Source of the DNA: Cladorhizidae sp. MBARI D1340-BT2
Taxonomy: Eukaryota > Porifera > Demospongiae > Poecilosclerida > Cladorhizidae
Direction: 5' to 3'
DNA: 64,000 nt
Assembly: GCA_028752905.1 (NCBI GenBank)
Contig: JAQNBH010000012.1
Coordinates: 22,220,956-22,284,955, forward strand
The notes beneath the pieces were generated by a model that ran no database searches, was not told the DNA's origin, and saw nothing but the letters and a program-made list of their open reading frames with translations. Within the stretch, counting starts at the first letter, position 1, and each line of letters opens with the position of its first letter. Below are positions 36,082-49,781 of the stretch, in pieces. A program made the position numbers and the translations under genes.

Positions 36082-37284
36082 TTTGTACCAGTGACTTTGG
36101 ACAGTGGCTTGGTAGAGTGGCTTTGTACCAGTGGCTTTGTACCAGTGGCTTTGGACATTGGCTTGGTGCAGTGGCTTTGTACCAGTGGCTTTGGACAGTG
36201 GCTTTGTACAGTGGCTTTGTACCAGTGGCTTGGTTTGGTTCTGTACCAGTGGCTTTGGATAGTGGCTTGGTACAGTGGCTTTGTACCAGTGGCTTTGGAC
36301 AGTGGCTTGGTACAGTGGCTTTGTACCAGTGGCTTTGGTCAGTGGCTTGGTTCTCTACCAGTGTCTTTGGATAGTGGCTTGGTACAGTGGCTTTGTACCA
36401 GTGGCTTTGGAAGGTGGCTTGGTACAGTGGCTTTGTATCATTAGCTTTGGACAGTGGCTTTGTACCAGTGGCTTTTGACAGTGGCTTGGTACAGTGGCTT
36501 TGTACTAGTGGCTTTGGACAGTTGCTTGGTACAATGGCTTTGTACCAGTGGCTTTGGACAGTGGCTTGGTACAGTGGCTTTAGGCTTTGGACACTGGTTT
36601 GGTACAGTAGCTTGGTACAGTGGCTTTGTACCAGTGGCTTTGGACAGTTGCTTGGTACTGTACCAGTGGCTTTGGACAGTGGCTTGGTACAGTGGCTTTG
36701 TACCAGTGTCTTTGGACAGTGGCTTATTACAGTGGCTTTGTACAAGTAGTTTTGGACAGTGGCTTGGTACAGTGGTTTGTACCAATGTCTTTGGACAGTG
36801 GCTTGGTACAGTGGCTTTGTACCAGTGGCTTTGGACAGTGGCTTGGTGCAGTGGATTTGTACCAGTGGCTTTGGACAGTGGCTTGATACAGTGGCTTTGT
36901 GTAAGTGGCTTTGGACAGTGGCTTTGTATCAGTGGCTTTGGACAGTGGCTTGGTACAGTGGCTTTGTACCAGTGGCTTTGGACAGTTGATTAGTACAGTG
37001 GCTTTGTACCAGTGGCTTTGGACAGTGGCTTGGTACAGTGGCTTTGTACCAGTGGCTTTCGACAGTGGCTTGGTACAGTGGCTTAGTACCAGTGACTTTG
37101 GACAGTGGCTTGGTACAGTGGCTTTGTACCAGTGGCTTTGGACAGTGACTTGGTACATTGGCTTTGTACCAATGGCTTTGGACAGTGGCTTGGTACAGTG
37201 GCTTTGTACCAGTGGCTTTGGACAGTGGTTTAGTACAGTGGCTTTGTACCAGTGGCTTTGGACAGTGGCTTAGTACAGTGGCTT
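35990..37284 (+). repeat. First, shorter copy of the 1,440-bp HOR
   Basis: Corresponds to 37285-38724. The offset is about 1,360 at its left end, 1,400 in the middle (for example 36275 to 37675) and 1,360 again near 36905. The changes are whole 40-bp monomers gained or lost. It overlaps the end of the 34704-36081 block. It contains one shortened CTTTAGGC monomer near 36580. Confidence 0.82.
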
Positions 37285-38724
37285 TTTAGCAGTGTCTTTG
37301 GACAGTGGATTGGTACAGTGGCTTTGTACAAGTGGCTTTGGACAGTGGCTTGGGACAGTGGCTTTGTACCAGTGGCTTTGGAAAGTGGCTTGCTACAGTG
37401 GCTTTGTACCAGTGGCTTTGGACAGTGGCTTGGTACAGTGGATTTGTACCAGTGGCTTTGGACAGTGGCTTGGTACAGTGGTTTGTACCAGTGGCTTTGG
37501 ACAGTGGCTTGGTACAGTGGCTTTGTACCAGTGGCTTTGTACCAGTGGCTTTGGACATTGGCTTGGTGCAGTGGCTTTGTACCAGTGGCTTTGGACAGTG
37601 GCTTTGTACAGTGGCTTTGTACCAGTGGCTTGGTTTGGTTCTGTACCAGTGGCTTTGGATAGTGGCTTGGTACAGTGGCTTTGTACCAGTGGCTTTGGAC
37701 AGTGGCTTGGTACAGTGGCTTTGTACCAGTGGCTTTGGTCAGTGGCTTGGTTCTCTACCAGTGTCTTTGGATAGTGGCTTGGTACAGTGGCTTTGTACCA
37801 GTGGCTTTGGAAGGTGGCTTGGTACAGTGGCTTTGTATCATTGGCTTTGGACAGTGGCTTTGTACCAGTGGCTTTTGACAGTGGCTTGGTACAGTGGCTT
37901 TGTACTAGTGGCTTTGGACAGTTGCTTGGTACAATGGCTTTGTACCAGTGGCTTTGGACAGTGGCTTGGTACAGTGGCTTTAGGCTTTGGACACTGGTTT
38001 GGTACAGTGGCTTGGTACAGTGGCTTTGTACCAGTGGCTTTGGACAGTTGCTTGGTACTGTACCAGTGGCTTTGGACAGTGGCTTGGTACAGTGGCTTTG
38101 TACCAGTGTCTTTGGACAGTGGCTTATTACAGTGGCTTTGTACAAGTAGTTTTGGACAGTGGCTTGGTACAGTGGTTTGTACCAATGTCTTTGGACAGTG
38201 GCTTGGTGCAGTGGATTTGTACCAGTGGCTTTGGACAGTGGCTTGATACAGTGGCTTTGTGTAAGTGGCTTTGGACAGTGGCTTTGTATCAGTGGCTTTG
38301 GACAGTGGCTTGGTACAGTGGCTTTGTACCAGTGGCTTTGGACAGTTGATTAGTACAGTGGCTTTGTACCAGTGGCTTTGGACAGTGGCTTGGTACAGTG
38401 GCTTTGTACCAGTGGCTTTCGACAGTGGCTTGGTACAGTGGCTTTGTACCAGTGGCTTTGGACAGTGGCTTGGTACAGTGGCTTTGTACCAGTGGCTTTG
38501 GACAGTGGCTTGGTACAGTGGCTTAGTACCAGTGACTTTGGACAGTGGCTTGGTACAGTGGCTTTGTACCAGTGGCTTTGGACAGTGACTTGGTACATTG
38601 GCTTTGTACCAATGGCTTTGGACAGTGGCTTGGTACAGTGGCTTTGTACCAGTGGCTTTGGACAGTGGTTTGGTACAGTGGCTTTGTACCAGTGGCTTTG
38701 GACAGTGGCTTAGTACAGTGGCTT
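37285..38724 (+). repeat. 1,440-bp tandem HOR, copy 2
   Basis: Repeats at an offset of exactly 1,440 bp (36 x 40) in 38725-40164. It holds the GGTTTGGTTCTG monomer, a GGTTCTCTACC variant, GGAAGGTGG, the shortened CTTTAGGC monomer near 37980, GTACAAGTAG and GTGTAAGTGG. The long interior (about 37393-38145) appears identical to the next copy. Confidence 0.93.
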
Positions 38725-40164
38725 TTTAGCAGTGTCTTTGGACAGTGGATTGGTACAGTGGATTTGTACAAGTGGCTTTGGACAGTGGCTTGGTACAGTG
38801 GCTTTGTACCAGTGGCTTTGGAAAGTGGCTTGCTACAGTGGCTTTGTACCAGTGGCTTTGGACAGTGGCTTGGTACAGTGGATTTGTACCAGTGGCTTTG
38901 GACAGTGGCTTGGTACAGTGGTTTGTACCAGTGGCTTTGGACAGTGGCTTGGTACAGTGGCTTTGTACCAGTGGCTTTGTACCAGTGGCTTTGGACATTG
39001 GCTTGGTGCAGTGGCTTTGTACCAGTGGCTTTGGACAGTGGCTTTGTACAGTGGCTTTGTACCAGTGGCTTGGTTTGGTTCTGTACCAGTGGCTTTGGAT
39101 AGTGGCTTGGTACAGTGGCTTTGTACCAGTGGCTTTGGACAGTGGCTTGGTACAGTGGCTTTGTACCAGTGGCTTTGGTCAGTGGCTTGGTTCTCTACCA
39201 GTGTCTTTGGATAGTGGCTTGGTACAGTGGCTTTGTACCAGTGGCTTTGGAAGGTGGCTTGGTACAGTGGCTTTGTATCATTGGCTTTGGACAGTGGCTT
39301 TGTACCAGTGGCTTTTGACAGTGGCTTGGTACAGTGGCTTTGTACTAGTGGCTTTGGACAGTTGCTTGGTACAATGGCTTTGTACCAGTGGCTTTGGACA
39401 GTGGCTTGGTACAGTGGCTTTAGGCTTTGGACACTGGTTTGGTACAGTGGCTTGGTACAGTGGCTTTGTACCAGTGGCTTTGGACAGTTGCTTGGTACTG
39501 TACCAGTGGCTTTGGACAGTGGCTTGGTACAGTGGCTTTGTACCAGTGTCTTTGGACAGTGGCTTATTACAGTGGCTTTGTACAAGTAGTTTTGGACAGT
39601 GGCTTGGTACAGTGGTTTGTACCAATGTCTTTGGACAGTGGCTTGGTGCAGTGGATTTGTACCAGTGGCTTTGGACAGTGGCTTGATACAGTGGCTTTGT
39701 GTAAGTGGCTTTGGACAGTGGCTTTGTATCAGTGGCTTTGGACAGTGGCTTGGTACAGTGGCTTTGTACCAGTGGCTTTGGACAGTTGATTAGTACAGTG
39801 GCTTTGTACCAGTGGCTTTGGACAGTGGCTTGGTACAGTGGCTTTGTACCAGTGGCTTTCGACAGTGGCTTGGTACAGTGGCTTTGTACCAGTGGCTTTG
39901 GACAGTGGCTTGGTACAGTGGCTTTGTACCAGTGGCTTTGGACAGTGGCTTGGTACAGTGGCTTAGTACCAGTGACTTTGGACAGTGGCTTGGTACAGTG
40001 GCTTTGTACCAGTGGCTTTGGACAGTGACTTGGTACATTGGCTTTGTACCAATGGCTTTGGACAGTGGCTTGGTACAGTGGCTTTGTACCAGTGGCTTTG
40101 GACAGTGGTTTGGTACAGTGGCTTTGTACCAGTGGCTTTGGACAGTGGCTTAGTACAGTGGCTT
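38725..40164 (+). repeat. 1,440-bp tandem HOR, copy 3
   Basis: Third copy. It differs from copy 2 at a few bases near the left end, such as GTGGATTTG near 38760 against GTGGCTTTG near 37320 and GGTACAG near 38795 against GGGACAG near 37355. Homology fades by about 40220, where GGATTGTGG appears. Confidence 0.93.
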
Positions 40165-43100
40165 TGTAGCAGTGTCTTTGGACAGTGGATTGGTACAGTG
40201 GCTTTGTACAAGTGGCTTTGGATTGTGGCTTGGTACAGTGGCTTTGTACCAGTGTCTTTGGACAGTGACTTGGTACAGTGGCTTTGTACCAGTGGCTTTG
40301 GACAGTGGCTTGGTACAGTGGCTTTTGTACCAGTGGGTTTGTACAGTGGCTTGGTACAGTGGCTTTGTACCAGTGGCTTTGGACAGTGTTGAGTGGCTTG
40401 GTGCAGTGGCTTTGTACCAGTGGCTTTGGAAAGTGACTTGGTACAGTGGCTTTGTATCAGTGGCTTTGGACAGTGGCTTTGTACCATTGGCTTTGGGAAG
40501 TGGCTTGGTACAGTGGCTTTGTACCAGTCTGTTTGGACAGTGACTTGGTACAGTGGATTTGTACCAGTAGCTTTGGACAGTGGCTTGGTACAATGGCTTT
40601 GTACCAGTGGTTTTGGACAGTGTCTTGGTACAGTGGCTTTGTACCAGTGGCTTTGGACAGTGGCTAGGTACAGTGGCTTTGTGCCAGTGGCTTTGGACAG
40701 TGGCTTGGTACAGTGGTTTGTACCAGTGGCTTTGGACAGTGGCTTGGTACAGTGGCTTTGTACCAGTGGCTTTGGACATTGGCTTGGTGCAGTGGCTTTG
40801 TACCAGTGGCTTTGGACAGAGACTTGGTACAGTGGCTTTGTACCAGTGGCTTGGTTTGGTTCTGTACCAGTGGCTTTGGATAGTGGCTTGGTACAGTGGC
40901 TTTGTACCAGTGGCTTTGGACAGTGGCTTGGTACAGTGGCTTTGTACCAGTGGCTTTGGATAGTGGCTTGGTGCAGTGGCTTTGTACCAGTGTCTTTGGA
41001 CAGTTGCTTGGTACAGTGGCTTTGTATCAGTGGCTTTGGACAGTGGCTTTGTACCAGTTGCTTTGGACAGGGCTTGGGACAGTGGCTTTGTACCAGTGGC
41101 TTTGGACAGTGGCTTGGGACAGTGGCTTGGTACCAGTGGCTTTGGACAGTGGCTTGGGACAGTGGCTTTGTACCAGTGGCTTTGGACAGTGGCTTGGGAC
41201 AGTGAATTTGTACCAGTGACTTTGGACAGTGGCTTGGGACAGTGGCTTTGTACCAGTGGCTTTGGACAGTGGCTTGGTACAGTGGCTTTGTAACAGTGGC
41301 TTTGGACAGTGGCTTGGTACAGTGGCTTTGTACCAGTCTCTTTGGACAGTGACTTGGTACATTGGCTTTGTACCAATGGCTTTGTACAGTGGCTTGGTAC
41401 AGTGGATTTGAACCAGTGGCTTTGGACAGTGGCTTGGTACAGTGGCTTTGTACCAGTGGTTTTGGACAGTGACTTGGTACAGTGGCTTTGTACCAGTGGC
41501 TTTGGACAGTGTCTTGGTACAGTGGCTTTGTGCCAGTGGCTTTTGACAGTCGCTTGGTACAGTGGCTTTGTACCAGTGGCTTTGGAAAGTGGCTTGCTAC
41601 AGTGGCTTTGTACCAGTGGCTTTGGACAGTGGCTTGGTACAGTGGATTTGTACCAGTGGCTTTGGACAGTGGCTTGGTAAAGTGGTTTGTACCAGTGGCT
41701 TTGGACAGTGGCTTGGTACAGTGGCTTTGTACCAGTGGCTTTGGACATTGGCTTGGTGCAGTGGCTTTGTACCAGTGGCTTTGGACAGTGGCTTTGTACA
41801 GTGGCTTTATACCAGTGGCTTGGTTTGGTTCTGTACCAGTGGCTTTGTACCAGTGGCTTGGTACAGTGGCTTTGTACCAGTGGCTTTGGACAGTGGCTTG
41901 GAACAGTGGCTTTGTACCAGTGACTTTGGTCAGTGGCTTGGTTCTGTACCAGTGTCTTTGGATAGTGGCTTGGTACAGTGGCTTTGTACCAGTGGCTTTG
42001 GAAGTTGGCTTGGTACAGTGGCTTTGTACCAGTGGCTTTGGACAGTGGCTTGGTGCAGTATCTTTGTACCAGTGTCTTTGGACAGTGGCTTGGTACAGTG
42101 GCTTTGTATCAGTGGCTTTGGACAGTGGCTTTGTACCAGTGGCTTTTGACAGTGGCTTGGTACATTGGCTTTGTACCAGTGGCTTTGGACAGTTGCTTGG
42201 TACAGTGGCTTTGTACCAGTGGCTTTGGACAGTGGCTTGGTACAGTGGCTTAAGGCTTTGGACACTGGTTTGGTACAGTGGCTTGGTACAGTGGCTTTGT
42301 ACCAGTGGCTTTGGACAGTTGCTTGGTATTGTACCAGTGGCTTTGGACAGTGGCTTGGTACAGTGGCTTTGTACCAGTGGCTTTCGACAGTGGCTTGGTA
42401 CAGTGGCTTTGTATCTGTGGCTTTGGACAGTGGCTTGGTACAGTGGCTTTGTACCAGTGGCTTTGGACAGTGGCTTGGTACAGTGGCTTAGTACCAGTGG
42501 CTTTGGACAGTGGCTTGGTACAGTGGCTTTGTACCAGTGGCATTGGACAGTGGCTTGGTACATTGGCTTTGTACCAATGGCTTTGGACAGTGGCTTGGTA
42601 CAGTGGCTTTGTACCAGTGGCTTTGGACAGTGGTTTGGTACAGTGGCTTGGTACCAGTGGCTTTGGACAGTGGCTTAGTACAGTGGCTTTGTAGCAGTGT
42701 CTTTGGACAGTGGCTTGGTACAGTGGCTTTGTACAAGTGGCTTTGGACAGTGGCTTGGTACAGTGGCTTTGTACCAGTGGCTTTGATCAGTGGCTTGGTA
42801 CAGTGGCTTTGTACCAGTGGCTTTGGACAATGGCTTGGTTCTGTCCAAGTGGCTTTGGATAGTGGCTTGGTACAGTGGCTTTGTACCAGTGTCTTTGGAC
42901 AGTGACTTGTTACAGTGGCTTTGTACCAGTGTCTTTGGACAGTGGCTTGGTACAGTGGCTTTTGTACCAGTGGGTTTGTACAGTGGCTTGTTACAGTGGC
43001 TTTGTACCAGTGGCTTTGGACAGTGTTGAGTGGCTTGGTGCAGTGGCTTTGTACCAGTGGCTTTGGAAAGTGGCTTGGTACAGTGGCTTTGTATCAGTGG

Positions 43101-43707
43101 CTTTGGACAGTGGCTTTGTACCATTGGCTTTGGGCAGTGGCTTGGTACAGTGGCTTTGTACCAGTGGCTTTGGACAGTGGCTTCGTATAGTGGCTTTGTA
43201 CCAGTGGCTTTGGACAGTGGTTTTGTACAGTGGCTTTGTACTATTGGCTTTGCACAGTGGCTTTGTACTGTGACTTTGTATAGTGGCTTTGTACAGTAGT
43301 TTTGTACAGTGGGTTAGGACAGTGTCTTTGTACCAGTGGCTTTGGACAGTGGCTTGGGACAGTGGCTTTGTACAAGTGGCTTTGGACAGTAGCTTGGGAC
43401 AGTGGCTTTGTACCAGTTGCTTTGGACAGTGGCTTGGGACAGTGGCTTTGTACCAGTGGCTTTGGACAGTGGCTTGGGACAGTGGCTTTGTACCAGTGGC
43501 TTTGGACAGTGGCTTGGGACAGTGGCTTTGTACCAGTGGCTTTGGATAGTGGCTTCGGACAGTGGATTTGTACCAGTGACTTTGGACAGTGGCTTGGGAC
43601 AGTGGCTTTGTACCAGTGGCTTTGGACAGTTGCTTGGTACAGTGGCTTGGTACCAGTAGCTTTGGACAGTGGCTTGGGAAAGTGGTTTTGTACCAGTGTC
43701 TTTGGAC

Positions 43708-46700
43708 AGTGGCTTGGTACAGTGGCTTTGTAACAGTGGCTTTGGACAGTGGCTTGGTACAGCAGTGGCTTTGTACCAGTGGCTTTGAACAGTGGCTTGG
43801 TACAGTGGCTTTGTACCAGTGGCCTTGGAAAGTGGCTTGGTACAGTGGCTTTGTAACAGTGGCTTTGGACAGTGGCTTGGTACAGTGGAGTTGTAGCAGT
43901 GGCTTTGGACAGTGGCTTGGTACAGTGGTTTGTACCATACCAGTGGCTTAGGACAGTGGCTTGGTACAGTGGCTTTGTACCAGTGGCTTTGGACATTGGC
44001 TTGGTGCAGTGGCTTTGTACCAGTGGCTTTGGAAAGTGGCTTGGTACAGTGGCTTTGTACCAGTGGCTTGGCTTGGTTCTGTACAAGTGGCTTTGGATAG
44101 TGGCTTGGTACAGTGGCTTTGTACCAGTGGCTTTGGACAGTGGCTTGGTACAGTGGTTTTGTACCAGTGGCTTTGGAGAGTGGCTTGGTTCTGTACCAGT
44201 GGCTTTGGATAGTGGCTTGGTACAGTGGCTTTGTACCAGTGTCTTTGGACAGTGACTTGGTACAGTGGCTTTGTACCACTGGCTTTAGATAGTGGCTTTG
44301 TACAGTGGCTTTGTACCAGTGGCTTTGGACAGTGGCTTGGTACAGAGGCCTTGTACCAGTGGCTTTGGACAGTGGCTTGGTGCAGTGGCTTTGTACCAGT
44401 AGCTGTGGACAGTGGCTTGGTACAGTGGCTTTGTATCAGTGGCTTTGGACAGTGGCTTTGTACCAGTGGCTTTAGAGAGTGGCTTGGTACAGTGGCTTTG
44501 TACAAGTGGCCTTGGACAGTGGCTTGGTATAGTGGCTTTGTACCCGTGGCTTTGGACAGTGGTTTTGTACCGTGGCTTTGTACTATTGGCTTTGGACTGT
44601 GGCTTTGTACAGTGACTTTGTATAGTGGCTTTGTACAGTGGTTTTGTAGAGTGGCTTGGGACAGTGTCTTTGTACCAGTGGCTTTGGACAGTGGCTTGGG
44701 ACAGTAGCTTTGTACTAGTGGCTTTGGACAGTAGCTTGGGACAGTGTCTTTGTACCAGTGGCTTTGGACAGTGGCTCTGGACAGTGGCTTTGTACCAGTG
44801 GCTTTGGACAGTGGCTTGGGACAGTGGCTTTGTACCAGTGGCTTTGGACAGTGACTTGGGACAGTGGCTTTGTACCAGTGGCTTTGGACAGTGGCTTGGG
44901 ACAGTGGCTTTGTACCAGTGGCTTTGGACAGTGGCTTGGGACAGTGGCTTTGTACCAGTGGCTTTGGACAGTGGCTTGGTACAGTGGCTTTGTACCAGTG
45001 TCTTTGGACAGTGGCTTTGTACAGTGGCTTTGTGCCAGTGGCTTTGGACAGTGGCTTGGTACAGTGGCTTGGTACCAGTCTCTTTGTGCAGTTGCTTGGT
45101 ACATTATCTTTGTACCAGTGTCTTTGGACAGTGGCTTGGTACAGTGGCTTTGTATCAGTGGCTTTGGACAGTGGCTTTGTACCAGTGGGTTTTGACAGTG
45201 GCTTGGTACAGTGGCTTGGTACAGTGGCTTTAGGCTTTGGACACTGGCTTGGTACAGTGGCTTGGTACAGTGGCTTTGTACCAGTGGCTTTGGACAGTTG
45301 CTTGGTACTGTACCATCGGCTTTGGACAGTGGCTTGGTACAGTGGCTTTGTACCAGTGTCTTTGGACAGTGGCTTATTACAGTGGCTTTGTACCAGTAGT
45401 TTTGGACAGTGGCTTGGTACAGTGGTTTGTACCAATGTCTTTGGACAGTGGCTTGGTACAGTGGCTTTGTAGCAGTGGCTTTGGACAGTGGCTTGGTGCA
45501 GTGGATTTGTACCAGTGGCTTTGGACAGTGGCTTGATACAGTGGCTTTGTATCAGTGGCTTTGGACAGTGGCTTTGTACCAGTGGCTTTGGACAGTGGCT
45601 TAGTACAGTGGCTTTGTACCAGTGGATTTGGACAGTTGATTGGTACAGTGGTTTGTACCAGTGGCTTTGGAGAGTGGCTTGATACGGTGGCTTTGTACCA
45701 GTGGCTTTCGACAGTGGCTTGGTACAGTAGCTTTGTACCAGTGGCTTTGGACAGTGGCTTGGTACAGTGGCTTTGTACCAGTGGCTTTGGACAGTGGCTT
45801 GGTACAGTGGCTTTGTACCAGTCTCTTTGGGCAGTGGCTTGGTACATTGGCTTTGTACCAATGGCTTTGGACAGTGGCTTGTTACAGAGGCTTTGTACCA
45901 GTGGCTTTGGACAGTGGTTTGGTTCAGTGGCTTTGTACCAGTGGCTTTGGACAGTGGCTTAGTACAGTGGCTTTGTAGCAGTAGCTTTGGACAGTGGCTT
46001 GGTACAGTGGCTTTGTACAAGTGGCTTTGGACAGTGGCTTGGTACAGTGGCTTTGTACCAGTGGCTTTCGACAGTGGCTTGGTACAGCGGCTTTGTACCA
46101 GTGGCTTTGGACAGTGGCTTGGTACAGTGGCTTTGTACCAGTGGCTTTGGACAACGGCTAGGTTCTGTACAAGTGGCTTTGGATAGTGGCTTGGTACGGT
46201 GGCTTTGTACCAGTGTCTTTGGACAGTGACTTGGTACAGTGGCTTTGTACCAGTGGCTTTGGACAGTGGCTTGGTACAGTGGCTTTTGTACCAGTGGGTT
46301 TGCACAGTGGCTTGGTACAGTGGCTTTGTACCAGTGGCTTTGGACAGTGCTGAGTGGCTTGGTGCAGTGTCTTTGTACCAGTGGCTTTGGAAAGTGGCTT
46401 GGTACAGTGGCTTTGTATCAGTGGCTTTGGACAGTGGCTTTGTACCATTGGCTTTGGGCAGTGGCTTGGTACAGTGGCTTTGTACCAGTGGCTTTGGACA
46501 GTGGCTTGGTATAGTGGCTTTGTACCAGTGGCTTTGGACAGTGGTTTTGTACAGTGGCTTTGTACTATTGGCTTTGCATAGTGGCTTTGTACTGTGACTT
46601 TGTATAGTGGCTTTGTACAGTAGTTTTGTACAGTGGTTTTGTACAGTGGCTTTGTACCAGTGGCTTTGGACAGTGGCTTGGTACAGTGGCTTTGTACCAG

Positions 46701-49700
46701 TCTCTTTGGGCAGTGGCTTAGTACATTGGCTTTGTACCAATGGCTTTGGACACTGGCTTGTACAGTGGATTTGTACCAGTGGCTTTGGACAGTGGCTTGG
46801 GATAGTGGCTTTGTACCAGTGGCTTTGGACAGTGGCTTGGGTCAGTGGCTTTGTACCAGTGGCTTTGGACAGTAGCTTGGGACAGTGGCTTTGTACCAGT
46901 GGCTTTGGATAGTGGCTTCGGACAGTGGATTTGTACCAGTGACTTTGGACAGTGGCTTGGGACAGTGGCTTTGTACCAATGGCTTTGGACAGTTGCTTGG
47001 TACAGTGGCTTTGTACCAGTAGCTTTGGACAGTGGCTTGGGAAAGTGGCTTTGTACCAGTGTCTTTGGACAGTGGCTTGGTACAGTGGCTTTGTAACAGT
47101 GGCTTTGGACAGTGGCTTGGTACAGCAGTGGCTTTGTACCAGTGGCTTTGGACAGTGGCTTGGTACAGTGGCTTTGTACCAGTGGCTTTGGAAAGTAGCT
47201 TGGTACAGTGGCTTTGTACAAGTGGCTTTGGACAGTGGCTTGGTACAGTGGATTTGTACCAGTGGCATTGGACAGTGGCTTGGTGCAGTGGCTTAGTACC
47301 AGTAGCTGTGGACAGTGGCTTGGTACAGTGGCTTTGTATCAGTGGCTTTGGACAGTGGCTCTGTACCAGTGGCTTTAGAGAGTGGCTTGGTACAGTGGCT
47401 TTGTACAAGTGGCTTTGGACAGTGGCTTGGTATAGTGGCTTTATACCAGTGGCTTTGGACAGTGGTTTTGTACAGTGGCTTTGTACTATTGGCTTTGGAC
47501 AGTGGCTTTGTACAGTGACTTTGTATAGTGGCTTTGTACAGTGGTTTTGTACAGTGGCTTGGGACAGTGTCTTTGTACCAGTGGCTTTGGACAGTGGCTT
47601 GGGACAGTAGCTTTGTACTAGTGGCTTTGGACAGTAGCTTGGGAAAGTGTCTTTGTACCAGTGGCTTTGGACAGTGGCTCTGGACAGTGGCTTTGTACCA
47701 GTGGCTTTGGACAGTGGCTTTGGACAGTAGCTTTGTACCAGTGGCTTTGGACAGTGGCTTGGGACAGTGGCTTTGTACCAGTGGCTTTGGACAGTGGCTT
47801 GGGACAGTGGCTTTGTACCAGTGGCTTTGGACAGTGGCTTGGGACAGTGGCTTTGGACCAGTGGCTTTGGACAGTGGCTTGGTACAGTGGCTTTGTACCA
47901 GTGGCTTTGGACAGTGGCTTTGTACAGTGGCTTTGTACCAGTGGCTTTGGACAGTGGCTTGGTACAGTGGCTTGGTACCAGTCTCTTTGGGCAGTTGCTT
48001 GGTACATTGTCTTTGTACCAGTGTCTTTGGACAGTGGCTTGGTAGAGTGGCTTTGTATCAGTGGCTTTGGACAGTGGCTTTGTACCAGTGGCTTTTGACA
48101 GTGGCTTGGTACAGTGGCTTTGTACCAGTGGCTTTGGACAGTTGCTTTGTACAGTGGCTTTGTACCAGTGGCTTTGGACAGTGGCTTGGTACAGTGGCTT
48201 TAGGCTTTGGACACTGGCTTGGTACAGTGGCTTGGTACAGTGGCTTTGTACCAGTGGCTTTGGACAGTTGCTTGGTACTGTACCATTGGCTTTTGACAGT
48301 GGCTTGGTACAGTGGCTTTGTACCAGTGTCTTTGGACAGTGGCTTATTACAGTGGCTTTGTACCAGTAGTTTTGGACAGTGGCTTGGTGCAGCGGTTTGT
48401 ACCAATGTCTTTGGACAGTGGCTTGGTACAGTGGCTTTGTAGCAGTGGCTTTGGACAGTGGCTTGGTGCAGTGGATCTGTACCAGTGGCTTTGGACAGTG
48501 GCTTGATACAGTGGCTTTGTATCAGTGGCTTTGGACAGTGGCTTTGTACCAGTGGCTTTGGACAGTGGCTTAGTACAGTGGCTTTGTACCAGTGGCTTTG
48601 GACAGTTGATTGGTACAGTGGTTTTGTACCAGTGGCTTTGGACAGAGGCTTGATATGGTGGCTTTGTACCAGTGGCTTTCGACAGTGGCTTGGTACAGTG
48701 GCTTTGTACCAGTGGCTTTGGACAGTGGCTTGGTACAGTGGCTTTGTACCAGTGGCTTTGGACAGTGGCTTGGTACAGTGGCTTAGTACCAGTGGCTTTG
48801 GACAGTGGCTTGGTACAGTGGCTTTGTACCAGTGGCTTTGGACAGTGGCTTGGTACATTGGCTTTGTACCAATGGCTTTGGACAGTGGCTTGGTACAGAG
48901 GCTTTGTACCAATGGCTTTGGACAGTGGCTTGGTACAGTGGCTTTGTACCAGTGTCTTTGGACAGTGGCTTATTACAGTGGCTTTGTACCAGTAGTTTTG
49001 GACAGTGGCTTGGTACAGTGGTTTGTACCAATGTCTTTGGACAGTGGCTTGGTACAGTGGCTTTGTAGCAGTGGCTTTGGACAGTGGCTTGGTGCAGTGG
49101 ATTTGTACCAGTGGCTTTGGACAGTGGCTTGATACAGTGGCTTTGTATCAGTGGCTTTGGACAGTGGCTTTGTACCAGTGGCTTTGGACAGTGGCTTAGT
49201 ACAGTGGCTTTGTACCAGTGGATTTGGACAGTTGATTGGTACAGTGGTTTTGTACCAGTGGCTTTGGAGAGTGGCTTGATACGGTGGCTTTGTACCAGTG
49301 GCTTTCGACAGTGGCTTGGTACAGTAGCTTTGTACCAGTGGCTTTGGACAGTGGCTTGGTACAGTGGCTTTGTACCAGTGGCTTTGGACAGTGGCTTGGT
49401 ACAGTGGCTTTGTACCAGTCTCTTTGGGCAGTGGCTTGGTATATTGGCTTTGTACCAATGGCTTTGGACAGTGGCTTGGTACAGAGGCTTTGTACCAGTG
49501 GCTTTGGACAGTGGTTTGGTACAGTGGCTTTGTACCAGTGGCTTTGGACAGTGGCTTAGTACAGTGGCTTTGTAGCAGTGGCTTTGGACAGTGGCTTGGT
49601 ACAGTGGCTTTGTACAAGTGGCTTTGGACAGTGGCTTGGTACAGTGGCTTTGTACCAGTGGCTTTCGACAGTGGCTTGGTACAGTGGCTTTGTACCAGTG

Positions 49701-49781
49701 GCTTTGGTCAGTGGCTTGGTACAGTAGATTTGTACCAGTGGCTTTGGACAATGGCTTGGTTCTGTACAAGTGGCTTTGGAT
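43708..49781 (+). repeat. 6,074-bp tandem HOR, copy A
   Basis: Copy A and copy B (49782-55855) align at a constant offset of 6,074 bp over their whole length. I found only two differences: C at 44279 against G at 50353, and T at 45001 against G at 51075. At the breakpoints, 25 bp are shared by 43708-43732, 49782-49806 and 55856-55880, as expected from exchange between paralogous monomers. The unit contains an older internal duplication (offset 2,903, see separate entry). Confidence 0.95.
44392..45200 (+). repeat. Internal ~2.9-kb duplication nested in copy A
   Basis: Matches 47295-48103 at an offset of 2,903 bp, including the AGCTGTGGACAG variant and a D-type cluster with GGCTCTGGACAG. The match continues to the right at an offset of 2,970. 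It is more diverged than the A/B pair, so it predates the 6,074-bp duplication, and it recurs inside copy B near 50466-51274 and 53369-54177. Confidence 0.85.

Noticed and set aside
34685..36745. 686-codon minus-strand frame and the many plus-strand frames of 100-434 codons
   Set aside because: Same artefact. The frames begin and end at chance substitutions creating ATG or stop codons in the repeat, such as GATAGTGG or GTAGCAG.
43948..47268. 1,106-codon minus-strand open frame (repeated at 50022-53342), the longest in the window
   Set aside because: It is pure satellite translated in a stop-free repeat. All frames on both strands are similarly open, the peptide is a 40-residue period, and there is no start context, domain or splice structure.
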